A stretch of DNA of 64,000 nucleotides from Bacillota bacterium (GTDB taxonomy: Bacteria; Bacillota; Clostridia; Lachnospirales; Lachnospiraceae), in assembly GCA_023418475.1 (NCBI GenBank), contig JAEZZO010000048.1, positions 1-64,000 on the forward strand, written 5' to 3'. Position 1 is the stretch's first letter. Each line of letters opens with the position of its first letter. This document shows positions 23,618 to 32,592 of the stretch, piece after piece. A program made the position numbers and the translations under genes. The notes beneath the pieces were generated by a model that worked only from the letters and a program-made list of their open reading frames with translations, did no database searches and was not told the origin of the DNA.

Positions 23618-25381
23618 ATGAAGCTGCGCCAACGTTTTCAATTGTTCTGGATCGAAAAAATCAATCTTCGGATGCGGATTGCATGTACAATGATTTTTTT
23701 AATCATGATCTCAATTGTATCACTCGGAGCCGCTATTTTTCGGATATCCAAAAATACTATCGAGGAAAACTATCAAAGTGCCCATCTTCATAATTTACAG
23801 GTATCCAGTAAAATGATGGATATCTATCTGCAGACAATTATTGAGGGCGGCAGAACACTGCTGGAAAACACCTCATTTATTAATATTATGCGGACGGAGA
23901 GACAGGATAATGGTTATTTTACAAGCAGAAATATGCTTGCTCTGGATAAAATAATTAATAACGTTACCTCCAATAATTCTTTGATCAATGGTATGCTTGT
24001 TGTCAATGAAAGCGGTAACTGGCGTTATAATGCAAAAAGTAAAACCTACAGTGGCTATCTAAGTCATTATTATACAACGGATCATCTTCTGGATGAAGAA
24101 TGGGTTAAGGTTGCGAGAGCAGCGAAGGGAAAGGAAGTTTTTTATCCCTATGATGTTGTACTGAAAGAGCGTGCAAAGGATTGCTTTTGTTATGTAAAGA
24201 ATTTAATTGATCCCTTTACCCAGAAATCCTTCGGATTTCTGGTGGTCAGTATTGATAAAAAAATCTGGCAGGAAGCCTTTGGTAAGGATACAGAAGGTTA
24301 TGCCACCAACCGGTATATGGTTTTATTGCCGGAGAAAACACAGGAAGAAGAAAATGTAGTTTATTTTACAGGAGCAGAAAAGGAAAAAAAGAAGGTTCTG
24401 GAGGAATACTTCAGAAAAGATACGAAGGTATACCTGTTTAGCAGCTATGCAAATGATACGACAAAATGGTCCATTATTAATGTCATTACAAAAGATGAGC
24501 TGGAAAGCGACAGTGATTATATACAGAAGATATTGCTGGGCGTTATTTTCATCATGACAGCACTTAGTATTTTTGCGGCGGCGGTCATATCCAGTCATAT
24601 TACAAAACCACTTGATAAGCTCGCACAAACTATTTCCAAGGTTGAGGTTGGTAACCTGAAGGTTGAGACAGAATTTGATAACAGTGAGGTCGGAAAAATC
24701 GGCAACCGGTTTAAAAGCCTAGTGAATAATAATCTGGAGCTCAGGGACCACCTGTTACATCTGGAGCTTAAAGAGAAGGACGCACAGCTGCTGCTGATGC
24801 AGTCGCAAATCAATCCGCATTTTCTTTATAATACACTGGATGCTTTGTATTTCATGGCGCTTATCGAGCAGGCGGATGATATTGCGGATATGGTACAGGC
24901 CCTGTCCAATATGTTTAAGCTTTCTCTTAACAAGGGTGATAAGCTCATAACACTGCGCGATGAAATAGAACATATGAAGGATTATATGAAAATACAAAAT
25001 TTTCGCTTTCACGACAGATTTACACTTCATATTGATGCGGATGAGGATCTTTTGGATGAAAAAATATTGACGTTTATCCTGCAGCCTATTTTGGAAAATG
25101 CAGTATATCATGGTCTTGAATCAAAAATTGGTCCCGGTAATATCTCTTTATCGGTAAAACCGGACGGTAATAATTTAAGCATTTCTATTAAGGATGATGG
25201 TGTCGGGATAGAAGATATGGTTCTTTTCGAAAAAGGGTATGCAATCAAAAACATTAAGGAACGTATCAGATTATTTTATGGTGAGCAATATTATTTAACC
25301 ATTGCGAGTGAACGTAATATTGGTACGACAGTCAGCATTCTGATACCTTATTCAAAGGAGGACAGGGTATGTACCGATTAG
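23618..25381 (+). CDS. YesM-like sensor histidine kinase
   Basis: A 587-aa membrane kinase. Two transmembrane helices (about 20-42 and 300-325) bracket an extracytoplasmic sensing domain; then come HAMP (KPLDKLAQTISKVEVGNL), the His_kinase domain with the phospho-acceptor in LMQSQINPHFLYNTLDA, and a HATPase domain (LQPILENAVYHGL, IKDDGVGI). The ATG at 23618 with GGGGA before it is preferred over GTG at 23585. It overlaps the response regulator gene by 13 bp. YesM/YesN pairs in Bacillus and Clostridia control uptake and hydrolysis of pectic or xylan oligosaccharides, fitting the neighbouring importer. Confidence 0.92.
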   Translation: MKLRQRFQLFWIEKINLRMRIACTMIFLIMISIVSLGAAIFRISKNTIEENYQSAHLHNLQVSSKMMDIYLQTIIEGGRTLLENTSFINIMRTERQDNGYFTSRNMLALDKIINNVTSNNSLINGMLVVNESGNWRYNAKSKTYSGYLSHYYTTDHLLDEEWVKVARAAKGKEVFYPYDVVLKERAKDCFCYVKNLIDPFTQKSFGFLVVSIDKKIWQEAFGKDTEGYATNRYMVLLPEKTQEEENVVYFTGAEKEKKKVLEEYFRKDTKVYLFSSYANDTTKWSIINVITKDELESDSDYIQKILLGVIFIMTALSIFAAAVISSHITKPLDKLAQTISKVEVGNLKVETEFDNSEVGKIGNRFKSLVNNNLELRDHLLHLELKEKDAQLLLMQSQINPHFLYNTLDALYFMALIEQADDIADMVQALSNMFKLSLNKGDKLITLRDEIEHMKDYMKIQNFRFHDRFTLHIDADEDLLDEKILTFILQPILENAVYHGLESKIGPGNISLSVKPDGNNLSISIKDDGVGIEDMVLFEKGYAIKNIKERIRLFYGEQYYLTIASERNIGTTVSILIPYSKEDRVCTD

Positions 25382-26442
25382 TTGTAATTGATGATGAATA
25401 TATTGTTGTTCGGGGGATCGAGGCGATCATAAAGCGGGAAAAGCTCAATTGCGAAGTGGTGGGAGCCGCCTATAACGGAATTGAGGCGCTTGCCCTGCTT
25501 GAAGAGACAAAGCCCGATATTGTAATCACAGATATCCGTATTCCTAAAATGGATGGCTTATCACTGATTGAAGAAGCAAAGGAATTCCTGCCGGATACTT
25601 ATTTTATCGTGATCAGTGGCTTCAAGGAATTTGAATATGCACGGCGTGCCTTGTCCATGGGCGTGAAGAGTTATATCGAAAAACCGGTTACGATCGATAA
25701 GGTGAAGGAGGCCTTCGCCTGGATTGAGAGAGATGAGCTGAAAAAGAAAGCTGCTGCGATGGCAGATGATGAAGTACTTCGCCGCAAGGAGCTTGATCAG
25801 TTTACGGACAAGATGCTGGATAGTATTATCGATAATGATGCCGATCTGTTAAAGAAGCAATATGAGAAATTTACTTTGGTAATCCGTGCATATTTTCCCG
25901 AGATAGCGGATTACAGGCGTGAATGCCTGCAGTTATTGTGTGTTCTTTCAGAATTCTATTCTGAAAAAGAAAAGGGGAATAATTGGAGTTCCGGAATCTC
26001 TTTTGATGAGATGAAATCGAAAAAGACCTATCGTGAAATCGATGAATATGCAGATAAAATTATATCGAAGATAACCGGTAATATGGAAACTCAGAATTGT
26101 ACCGCCAATCATAAGGATGTCAAACAGCTTCTCGAATATATAGGAAGTCATTATCAGCAGGACATCGGATTAAATGAGCTTGCGTCAATCGTAAATCTAA
26201 ATCCGGCATATCTGAGTATTTTATTTAAGGAAGAAGTGGGTATGAGCTATATAAAATACCTTACGAACCTTAGAATCAAAAAAGCAAAGGAATACCTGAT
26301 GGAGGATTATAAGGTTACACAGGTAAGTGAAATGGTGGGTTATAATAATTACAGGCATTTTTGCGATATTTTTAAGAAATATACGGGCCAGTCTCCGAAT
26401 GAATACAAAGGATGTACTCGAAGTAAAGAGAAATCACAATAG
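25369..26442 (+). CDS. YesN-like response regulator with AraC DNA-binding domain
   Basis: The 357-aa protein has an N-terminal receiver domain with phospho-acceptor D55 (VITDIRIPKMDG), acidic D8/D9 and a KP pair after SYIE, a middle linker, and a C-terminal AraC-type double helix-turn-helix (LRIKKAKEYLMEDYKVTQVS, VGYNNYRHFCDIFKKYTGQS). The gene overlaps the kinase by 13 bp, so both come from one transcript. It presumably activates the solute-binding-protein operon that starts about 180 bp downstream, since no terminator is apparent in between. Confidence 0.93.
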   Translation: MYRLVVIDDEYIVVRGIEAIIKREKLNCEVVGAAYNGIEALALLEETKPDIVITDIRIPKMDGLSLIEEAKEFLPDTYFIVISGFKEFEYARRALSMGVKSYIEKPVTIDKVKEAFAWIERDELKKKAAAMADDEVLRRKELDQFTDKMLDSIIDNDADLLKKQYEKFTLVIRAYFPEIADYRRECLQLLCVLSEFYSEKEKGNNWSSGISFDEMKSKKTYREIDEYADKIISKITGNMETQNCTANHKDVKQLLEYIGSHYQQDIGLNELASIVNLNPAYLSILFKEEVGMSYIKYLTNLRIKKAKEYLMEDYKVTQVSEMVGYNNYRHFCDIFKKYTGQSPNEYKGCTRSKEKSQ

Positions 26443-26620
26443 TTATAAATGATTAGCCCGATAAAGGCCTAGTATAGGTTGTGTTGGTGTTTATTGTATA
26501 TTATTGCAATGCAGGCACGTAAAAATATATAAAATGTGTACAAAACATAAAAAATGCGCAGCTAGTTCTTTCAATGTACATGTGATATTGTATATGTGTA
26601 AGCAATACATAGGCAACGTG

Positions 26621-26630
26621 TTGTGCACAA
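26621..26630. promoter_or_regulatory. Palindrome TTGTGCACAA before the solute-binding protein gene
   Basis: A perfect 10-bp palindrome 22 bp before the ATG at 26653, adjacent to the GAGGAGG ribosome site. Candidate operator or chance; no family assigned. Confidence 0.3.
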
Positions 26631-26652
26631 TATAATAACGAGGAGGCTATTT

Positions 26653-28044
26653 ATGAAAAAGAAATTATTATCAGTATTACTTGCAACAGTAATGGTAACA
26701 TCGTTATTCACAGGCTGCGGCAAGAAGTCTACAGAGACTGCTAAACCGGCCGTTACAGAAACCCCAGCAGCGGAAGCCACCGTAGCACCAGAAGCAACCA
26801 GTGCAGCGGCTTCGACAGATGCAACAACAGATCCCAAGCTTGAGAAGAAAATTAAGATACTCTCTATCTGGGCAGAAGATAATGACAATGGTATTTTAAT
26901 TAATAACATTGCAAAACGTTATCAGGCAGAGGTTAATCCTAACTTTAGCTATGAATATGAATTAGTATCTTCCAGTGATTTGAAAATGAAAGTATCCACT
27001 CTTGCAGCATCCAATGATTTACCTGACATTTTTGTATATGAATCAGGTACTCCTTTAAAGGAACTGGTTGATGCAGATAAAGTAGTTGATATCGGTGCAG
27101 AATTAGATAAGCTTGGTGTAGCTGATAAAATGAATCCTTCCGCAGTATCTTTGTTAAAAGGATTAGCCGGAACTGATACAATTTATGACTTACCGCTTGG
27201 ACTTAACGTGGAAGGCTTCTGGTACAATAAGGCATTATTTGAAAAAGCTGGTGTTCAGCCGCCTACTACCTGGGATGAATTTGAAACAGTCCTGTCTAAA
27301 CTTAAGGATGCTGGTGTTCAGCCGCTTACTTGCGGTGCTGGAGACAGATGGCCTGCAACCCGTCTGATCAATGCATACACAGTTAGACTGTTAGGCGCTG
27401 ATGCAATGACAAAGGCAGCAAACGGCGAAATCAAGTATACGGATGAGGCATACGTAAAGGGTGCTGATAAGCTTCAGGAATGGGCTAAAAAAGGCTACTT
27501 TGGAGAAGGCGTAACAACTGTTGATATGAACACCGCAGGCTCCATGCTTTGCTCCGGACAGGCAGCTATCTTCTATAATGGCAGCTGGTTTGCTTCCCAG
27601 CTCAATGATAAAACCTTTAACAAAGCCGGTGAGGATGGAATTGGCTTCTTCAACGTACCTGTTGTGGATGCTGCGGTAAGTGATGCAGATTCCTACTCCA
27701 TGAATTGTGGTAATGTTCTTTGTCTTAGTAAGGATAAGTATGATGAAGCTACAAGCTGGTTCTTAAAATACTTTGTATCTGAAATTGGAAATGAAGCTAT
27801 GAGCAAACAGGGTTCTGTTAAGGGTTATAATTATACAGTTCCCGAAGGTGATATGACAGCTTATACTAAGCTTGTACTTGATAAAATTAACAGTTCTAAA
27901 TCTGCATTTGCATGGTATGAAGCAAAGATGAACTCCGAGGTTTCTACCGTAGCACAGGAAAATGTTCAGACCTTAATCAACGGAGATATGTCCTCAAAGG
28001 ATTACATGCAGTCAATTCAAGATGCATATGATGCAAGCAGATAG
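26653..28044 (+). CDS. Extracellular sugar-binding lipoprotein of a CUT1 ABC importer
   Basis: A 463-aa family 1 solute-binding protein. MKKKLLSVLLATVMV leads to the lipobox LFTGC, after which a Thr/Ala/Pro-rich linker (residues about 25-60) tethers the binding lobes. Typical features are ILSIWAEDNDNG, LPDIFVYESG, LPLGLNVEGFWYNKALFEKA, the aromatic-rich PTTWDEFETVLSKL and AIFYNGSW. ATG at 26653 follows GAGGAGG. It captures an oligosaccharide outside the membrane and delivers it to the two permeases downstream. No cognate ATPase gene is present; a shared MsmX-type ATPase is presumed. Confidence 0.94.
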   Translation: MKKKLLSVLLATVMVTSLFTGCGKKSTETAKPAVTETPAAEATVAPEATSAAASTDATTDPKLEKKIKILSIWAEDNDNGILINNIAKRYQAEVNPNFSYEYELVSSSDLKMKVSTLAASNDLPDIFVYESGTPLKELVDADKVVDIGAELDKLGVADKMNPSAVSLLKGLAGTDTIYDLPLGLNVEGFWYNKALFEKAGVQPPTTWDEFETVLSKLKDAGVQPLTCGAGDRWPATRLINAYTVRLLGADAMTKAANGEIKYTDEAYVKGADKLQEWAKKGYFGEGVTTVDMNTAGSMLCSGQAAIFYNGSWFASQLNDKTFNKAGEDGIGFFNVPVVDAAVSDADSYSMNCGNVLCLSKDKYDEATSWFLKYFVSEIGNEAMSKQGSVKGYNYTVPEGDMTAYTKLVLDKINSSKSAFAWYEAKMNSEVSTVAQENVQTLINGDMSSKDYMQSIQDAYDASR

Positions 28045-28113
28045 ATCGATTTTGACGGAAAGTAATAAAATATGTACCGGACAGGTTTCTGTTAGTAATT
28101 GATTAGTTTAGCT

Positions 28114-28160
28114 GGGAGGTGTTGGAATTGTCCTCACAAGACGTCCAGTACCTCCCTTTT
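28114..28160 (+). terminator. Terminator/attenuator between binding protein and permease genes
   Basis: GGGAGGTGTTGGA (28114-28126) pairs with TCCAGTACCTCCC (28144-28156) with a two-base mismatch, followed by TTTT. Such leaky terminators after the binding-protein gene let it be made in excess over the permeases. Confidence 0.75.
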
Positions 28161-28170
28161 GAATAAAAAG

Positions 28171-28321
28171 AAGGTAATTGCAGAACTCAAAATTATACTA
28201 ATTGGATACACAGAAAATATATGTTCTGGAGCGGAGGTTAAGCGGAAGGGGCTTTAGAACGGAGGAATATATATTCTCTGTGTATACAATTTAAACAACT
28301 ATTTAGTCTCGCAATTGCCTT
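28171..28321. repeat. 151-bp imperfect inverted repeat between binding protein and permease genes
   Basis: The outer arms AAGGTAATTGC (28171-28181) and GCAATTGCCTT (28311-28321) pair with one G-U. Inner arms at 28198-28222 and 28269-28293 (core ATACACAGAAAATATAT against ATATATTCTCTGTGTAT) pair over about 25 bp with a few mismatches, and GTTCT/AGAAC extends the stem further in. The loop is purine rich (GGAGCGGAGG...). It could be a MITE-like insertion or a strong RNA hairpin controlling the permease genes. No open frame is inside. Confidence 0.65.
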
Positions 28322-28348
28322 AATAAAAAGGAAGCAGGTGTAAGCTTT

Positions 28349-29227
28349 ATGAATAAAGTTTTAGGCAATAAGAAAGCAATAGCGCTCTTCATATTACCTC
28401 CTCTCATTTTATATGCATTTTTAGTTGCATTACCGGTTCTATGGTCCTTCTATTACTCTTTTTTTAGTGGAACACCGGGACTCAAGTGGGAATTTTCGGG
28501 TCTGAAGAATTATGCTAATTTATTTAGGGATAAGAACTTTATTGCTGCATTATGGGTAAATATAAGATATATTGCTATTGTTATGTTAGGTCAGGTGGGC
28601 CTTGGACTTGCACTCGCGCTGATGTTTCACTTCTGGCTTAAGAAATTCAAAAGCCTTGTGCGTACACTGGTTTTCTTTCCGGTTGTTTTACCTACCGTTG
28701 CGGTAGGCCAGTTGTTTGCGAAGATGTTCGAAATACAGCCAAACTACGGATTGTTTAACAGTATTCTTGATAATATCGGTCTGCACCAGTTTGTACAGCC
28801 CTGGATAGGCCAGGCGAAAACAGCTCTTTATTGCCTGAGCGGAATGGATATTTGGGTTGCTATGGGCTTTTACTCTGTAATTTATTATGGTGCCTTGATG
28901 GATATCTCAGGAGAAGTTATTGAAGCCGCAAAAATTGATGGGTGTAACGGATGGAACTTATTTAAAAGAATTCTTTTTCCTCTGCTTCGTCCGATTACCA
29001 TTACTTGCTTAATCTTCAGCTTTACGGGTACCGTAAAAATGTTCGAATCGGCGCTTGCTTTAACAGGCGGCGGCCCGGGAAATGCGACCAAATCATTGTC
29101 CATGTACATGTACAATGTTGCATTCACCTATAGCAAGATGGGATATGGCAGCGTAATTGCGATCTTTATCTTTATACTTTGCTTTGTGGGTTCCAGAATC
29201 ATTCGAAGCTTTGACCGGAAAGAATGA
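28349..29227 (+). CDS. CUT1 ABC transporter permease (MalF/UgpA type)
   Basis: A 292-aa integral membrane protein with six predicted spans. The first, KAIALFILPPLILYAFLVAL, is typical for LplB/UgpA-like permeases, and the EAA loop is EAAKIDGCNGWNLFKRILFP, contacting the ATPase. AGGAAGCAGG precedes the ATG. It forms the translocation channel with the permease at 29456. The large structured gap upstream (28045-28348) separates it from the binding-protein gene. Confidence 0.94.
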   Translation: MNKVLGNKKAIALFILPPLILYAFLVALPVLWSFYYSFFSGTPGLKWEFSGLKNYANLFRDKNFIAALWVNIRYIAIVMLGQVGLGLALALMFHFWLKKFKSLVRTLVFFPVVLPTVAVGQLFAKMFEIQPNYGLFNSILDNIGLHQFVQPWIGQAKTALYCLSGMDIWVAMGFYSVIYYGALMDISGEVIEAAKIDGCNGWNLFKRILFPLLRPITITCLIFSFTGTVKMFESALALTGGGPGNATKSLSMYMYNVAFTYSKMGYGSVIAIFIFILCFVGSRIIRSFDRKE

Positions 29228-29247
29228 TTGAAATGAGAGGTAAGTGA

Positions 29248-29455
29248 AGAAAAACATCTTCACACTAAGAAGAACCCCGAAATCAGCACAGCGGTGCTCA
29301 TTCCAGGCTTCTTCCCCAATTATTTGTGACGCCGCTTGCGGCATGATGATTGGAAGAGTGAAAGAGAACCTCTTTTGCTCACAAAGTTAGTGCCTGCGTA
29401 ATCCTCGGCGAAAACTTAATATGCGCACAATGCATGCGCAGGAATGAGGGAAAAA
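29248..29455 (+). repeat. Structured intergenic element, copy B (before the second permease gene)
   Basis: Second copy of the element at 22591-22766. It shows AGAAAAACATCTTCACACTA, AGCACAGCGGTGCTCAT, GGCTTCTTCC, the self-complementary GCCGCTTGCGGC (29331-29342) followed by ATGATTGGAAG, and a TGCGCA...TGCGCA hairpin (29422-29440) right before GGAATGAGGG and the start codon. The copies differ at many positions, but stem pairing is kept, which suggests selection on structure. Confidence 0.65.
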
Positions 29456-30283
29456 ATGAAAAAAGTAAAATCAGTTTTAATAAAGGTAATGATTTTTCTC
29501 CTGTGTGTGATTGAAATCTACCCGATTTTCTGGATGCTGACAGCTTCCTTCAAGCAGCCGTATGAATGGACGGATAAACCAGCATATGCGTTAAATGCCG
29601 GTTTCTACCTGCAAAATTATATTGATGCCTGGACAAGAGGACATATGTCCATTTATTTTACAAACAGTTTAATAAATACACTCGTTGCACTTGTTTTTAT
29701 TGTTTATTTTAGTGTGACTGCGGGTTTTGCGCTTAATAAAATGGAATGGAAATGGAGAGAAAAAGCAGAGATCTTCTTTGGCGCTGGTATTATGGTGCCG
29801 GTTGCAACGGCTCTCATTCCACTGTTCCAGATCTACAACAAGCTTCATCTTTATAACACTAGAACCTCTTTGATTTTAGCTTATATTGCGTTTGGCCTGT
29901 CTCTTTCTTTCTATTTGGTTGGTGGTTATATGCGTTCTCTTCCGGGAGAAATTATGGAAGCAGCCGTAATTGATGGGTGCGGAATATATAAGCTGATCTG
30001 GCATATTGTTGTACCGCTAATGAAGAATGCTATCGTAACGGTTCTGGTATTGCAGTTCTTTTTCAAATGGAATGACCTTATCTTCTCCATGACCTTTATC
30101 AGTTCTTCAAGCTTGAAAACAATTCAAACCGGCTTACTTTACTTTTCCGATGAGTTCGGTGCCAAGAACTGGGGTGCCATCTTTGCTTCCGTTTCCATGA
30201 GTGTTATACCGTTGCTCCTGATGTATATTGCTCTCAATAAGAAGGTCATAGAGGGTATGACAAGCGGTGCTGTAAAAGGGTAA
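29456..30283 (+). CDS. CUT1 ABC transporter permease (MalG/UgpE type)
   Basis: A 275-aa permease with six spans, the start region MKKVKSVLIKVMIFLLCVIE and the EAA loop EAAVIDGCGIYKLIWHIVVP. The ATG at 29456 with GAGGG five bases upstream is preferred over the ATG at 29444 that lies within the ribosome site. It completes the sugar importer with the permease at 28349 and the binding protein at 26653. Its leader is copy B of a repeated structured element. Confidence 0.93.
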   Translation: MKKVKSVLIKVMIFLLCVIEIYPIFWMLTASFKQPYEWTDKPAYALNAGFYLQNYIDAWTRGHMSIYFTNSLINTLVALVFIVYFSVTAGFALNKMEWKWREKAEIFFGAGIMVPVATALIPLFQIYNKLHLYNTRTSLILAYIAFGLSLSFYLVGGYMRSLPGEIMEAAVIDGCGIYKLIWHIVVPLMKNAIVTVLVLQFFFKWNDLIFSMTFISSSSLKTIQTGLLYFSDEFGAKNWGAIFASVSMSVIPLLLMYIALNKKVIEGMTSGAVKG

Positions 30284-30418
30284 GAACTCAAAAACAGAGC
30301 GAATAATAGACGGCATATAGTAAAAATGGCTTTCGTAATACCTGGCAATGGGCAGAGCTACGTGTTGATAAAATATACTTATACTGATGTGCCGGTTAGT
30401 AATTGAATGGAGATTTAT

Positions 30419-31672
30419 ATGGAAATAAAAAGGAATGCGGTATTTCGATATATAGAAGAAAATGTAGATAAGGTTTTCAAGGAACCAAGAAGCTTTATCC
30501 GGTATCCATTTATTGATCCGGGTTCCGTATATGATGGAAATGTATGGGATTGGGATACCTATTGGTCTGTTTATGGACTGATCTGTTATGCAAGGCATAA
30601 AAAAGAGGAAGCCTTTACACAGAAGTTAATCCAGTATGCAAAGGGGAATATTCATAATTTTATGGACCATCAGTTGATTGATGGCTATATTCCAATGATG
30701 ATTGAAGTGGCAGATTGGCCGGAGCCCTACCTTAACTTAAAGCACAAGGAAGGTATTCTGATGAATATGCATAAGCCCTTTCTATGTCAGCAGATCAGTC
30801 TGATTTCGGACTTTGCGGGAGATTATGAATGGAGCAGACAGTATTTATCTCAGATCAGAAAATATTTTGAATGTTATAAGAAGAATTATTATTTTGAAAA
30901 TTGTGGTCTGTATGTATGGTGTGACGATATTATGATTGGCATGGATAATGATCCGGCAACCTTCGGAAGACCGAAATTTTCTACTGCAAATATTTTTTTA
31001 AACAGCTTTATGGTAATGGAATTGAAAGCCATGGCTAAAATACTCACGAAACTGTCCGCCCCACAGGAAGAGATTGCATATTTTGAGGCAGAGAGTAATT
31101 ATCTTGTAGCGGCTATTCAGTCAGAATGCTGGGATCAAAGAGATGCCTTCTTTTATTCGGCTGATGTCGATATTAAAACGCGCAAATTTGACTGGTTCCA
31201 CCAGGGACTTGGTGTATTCTGGAAGACACTTCCGATCAAAATCAGGGTGTGGTCAGGCTTCTTACCAATGTTTGCTGGCTTTGCAACCAGAGAACAGGCT
31301 GAAAGGTTAATGGAGCATGCAAGGGATGATAAGACCTTTTACAGCCCTTACGGTATTGCATCACTAGCAAAGGATGAGAAAATGTTTGATCTTTCCGTGA
31401 CAAACAATCCGTCTAATTGGCTGGGACCTATCTGGCTCGTCGTAAATTATGCCATATTTGAAGGTATGATGAATTATGGATACTATGAAGAGGCAAAGGA
31501 TTTATGCAACAGAACGCTGACACTTTTAGAAGCAGATATTAAAAAATCAGGTTCCATGCATGAGTATTATAATCCGTTTAGCGGTGAACCAATCATGAAC
31601 GGAGGATTTTTAAACTGGAATATTCTTGTGCTTAATATGCTGGATGAATTGGAGCAGCTGGAACATAAATAA
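30419..31672 (+). CDS. (alpha/alpha)6-barrel glycosidase, GH63/GH37-like
   Basis: A 417-aa cytoplasmic protein resembling the MGH1/GH63/trehalase-like clan. The motifs GNVWDWDTYWSVYGL near residue 40, GMDNDPATFG near 170, WSGFLPMFAGF and NWLGPIWLVVNYAIFEG match the alternating helix pairs and substrate contacts of such enzymes. Candidate catalytic acids are the Asp of WDWD or GMDND and a C-terminal Glu (HEYYNPFSGEP). ATG at 30419 with GGAG upstream is chosen over ATG at 30407. It lies directly after the importer genes, so it probably acts on imported oligosaccharides. Linkage specificity is unknown. Confidence 0.72.
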   Translation: MEIKRNAVFRYIEENVDKVFKEPRSFIRYPFIDPGSVYDGNVWDWDTYWSVYGLICYARHKKEEAFTQKLIQYAKGNIHNFMDHQLIDGYIPMMIEVADWPEPYLNLKHKEGILMNMHKPFLCQQISLISDFAGDYEWSRQYLSQIRKYFECYKKNYYFENCGLYVWCDDIMIGMDNDPATFGRPKFSTANIFLNSFMVMELKAMAKILTKLSAPQEEIAYFEAESNYLVAAIQSECWDQRDAFFYSADVDIKTRKFDWFHQGLGVFWKTLPIKIRVWSGFLPMFAGFATREQAERLMEHARDDKTFYSPYGIASLAKDEKMFDLSVTNNPSNWLGPIWLVVNYAIFEGMMNYGYYEEAKDLCNRTLTLLEADIKKSGSMHEYYNPFSGEPIMNGGFLNWNILVLNMLDELEQLEHK

Positions 31673-31920
31673 TTAGAAATAGAATAGTTTCAAAAAAGCT
31701 ACTGAAATAATAAATAACAAGAGAAAAACAGTTGAAAAAACATTTAAAACAAGAATTTGTGCAGAAGTTGACAGATCAAATCAGTTAAAGGCCTATGTAT
31801 CATACCTGATAGGATGATACAGGAAAGGAAGGGCCACGTAACGAAATAGTTTATTTGGTTTATGATATAGAAACCTGTAGTTGCATGATGACGGGTTTTG
31901 AAGAAGGGCAGGATACTAAT

Positions 31921-32592
31921 ATGAAAATAGGATTGGTTTATACCGGAACAACACCGGAACTGAATGAAATGGTGGAAACCGAAGTAAAGAAGAATGTAGG
32001 AGATGCTGCTATGCTGATGTCATATCAGAACGCAGAGGTTTTAGCCAAGGTAAGGGAATCGGGGCATGTAACCGGAGAAGCAGCCGCTTTGTTAGTAGAT
32101 CTATTTATGCAGGCAATCAAAGATGGTGCCGATGCTATTCTCAATATCTGTTCCTCCGTTGGAGAGGTTGCTGATGCCATGCAGGATTTTGCAAAATACA
32201 GTGGTGTTCCTATTGTCCGGATTGATGAAGAGATGTGCAGAGAGGCAGTACGCCTTGGGAAAAGGATCGGTGTTCTTGCGACACTTGTGACGACTATGGA
32301 ACCCACCAAGAATACGATCCGGCGTGTGGCACGAGAAATGGGAAAAGAAGTGGTTCTGGTAGATGGATTAATCGACGGAGCCTTTGGGTTAAGCCAAGAA
32401 GAATTTAAAAAGCGAATGCTTAAGAAGGCCGGAGAAATTGAAAAAGAGGTTGATGTAATTTTATTTTGTCAGGGCTCGATGGCGTATTGTGAGGAGCTTA
32501 TTTTCCAGACCTATCATAAGCCTGTATTATCCAGTCCAAGATTTGGAGCGGTTGCCCTAAAGGAAGCACTAATTAGGAAAGGAGACCTATAA
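31921..32592 (+). CDS. Aspartate/glutamate racemase family protein
   Basis: A 223-aa protein with the two-domain fold of cofactor-independent Asp/Glu/hydantoin racemases: MKIGLVYTGTTPELNE, ILNICSSVGEVADAMQ with the first cysteine, RIGVLATLVTTMEPTK and VILFCQGSMAYCEEL with the second cysteine region. The frame is open from 31855, but the ATG at 31921 with GGCAGGA gives the family start. Its stop is immediately followed by the GH127 start. Members of this superfamily also include isomerases and decarboxylases of dicarboxylic acids. Inside a glycan locus an acid-sugar substrate is possible; this is speculation. Confidence 0.75.
   Translation: MKIGLVYTGTTPELNEMVETEVKKNVGDAAMLMSYQNAEVLAKVRESGHVTGEAAALLVDLFMQAIKDGADAILNICSSVGEVADAMQDFAKYSGVPIVRIDEEMCREAVRLGKRIGVLATLVTTMEPTKNTIRRVAREMGKEVVLVDGLIDGAFGLSQEEFKKRMLKKAGEIEKEVDVILFCQGSMAYCEELIFQTYHKPVLSSPRFGAVALKEALIRKGDL

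Noticed and set aside
26571..26909. 112-codon minus-strand frame with Ala/Val-rich start
   Set aside because: Antisense to the signal and linker of the sugar-binding lipoprotein; explained by that linker's codon pattern.
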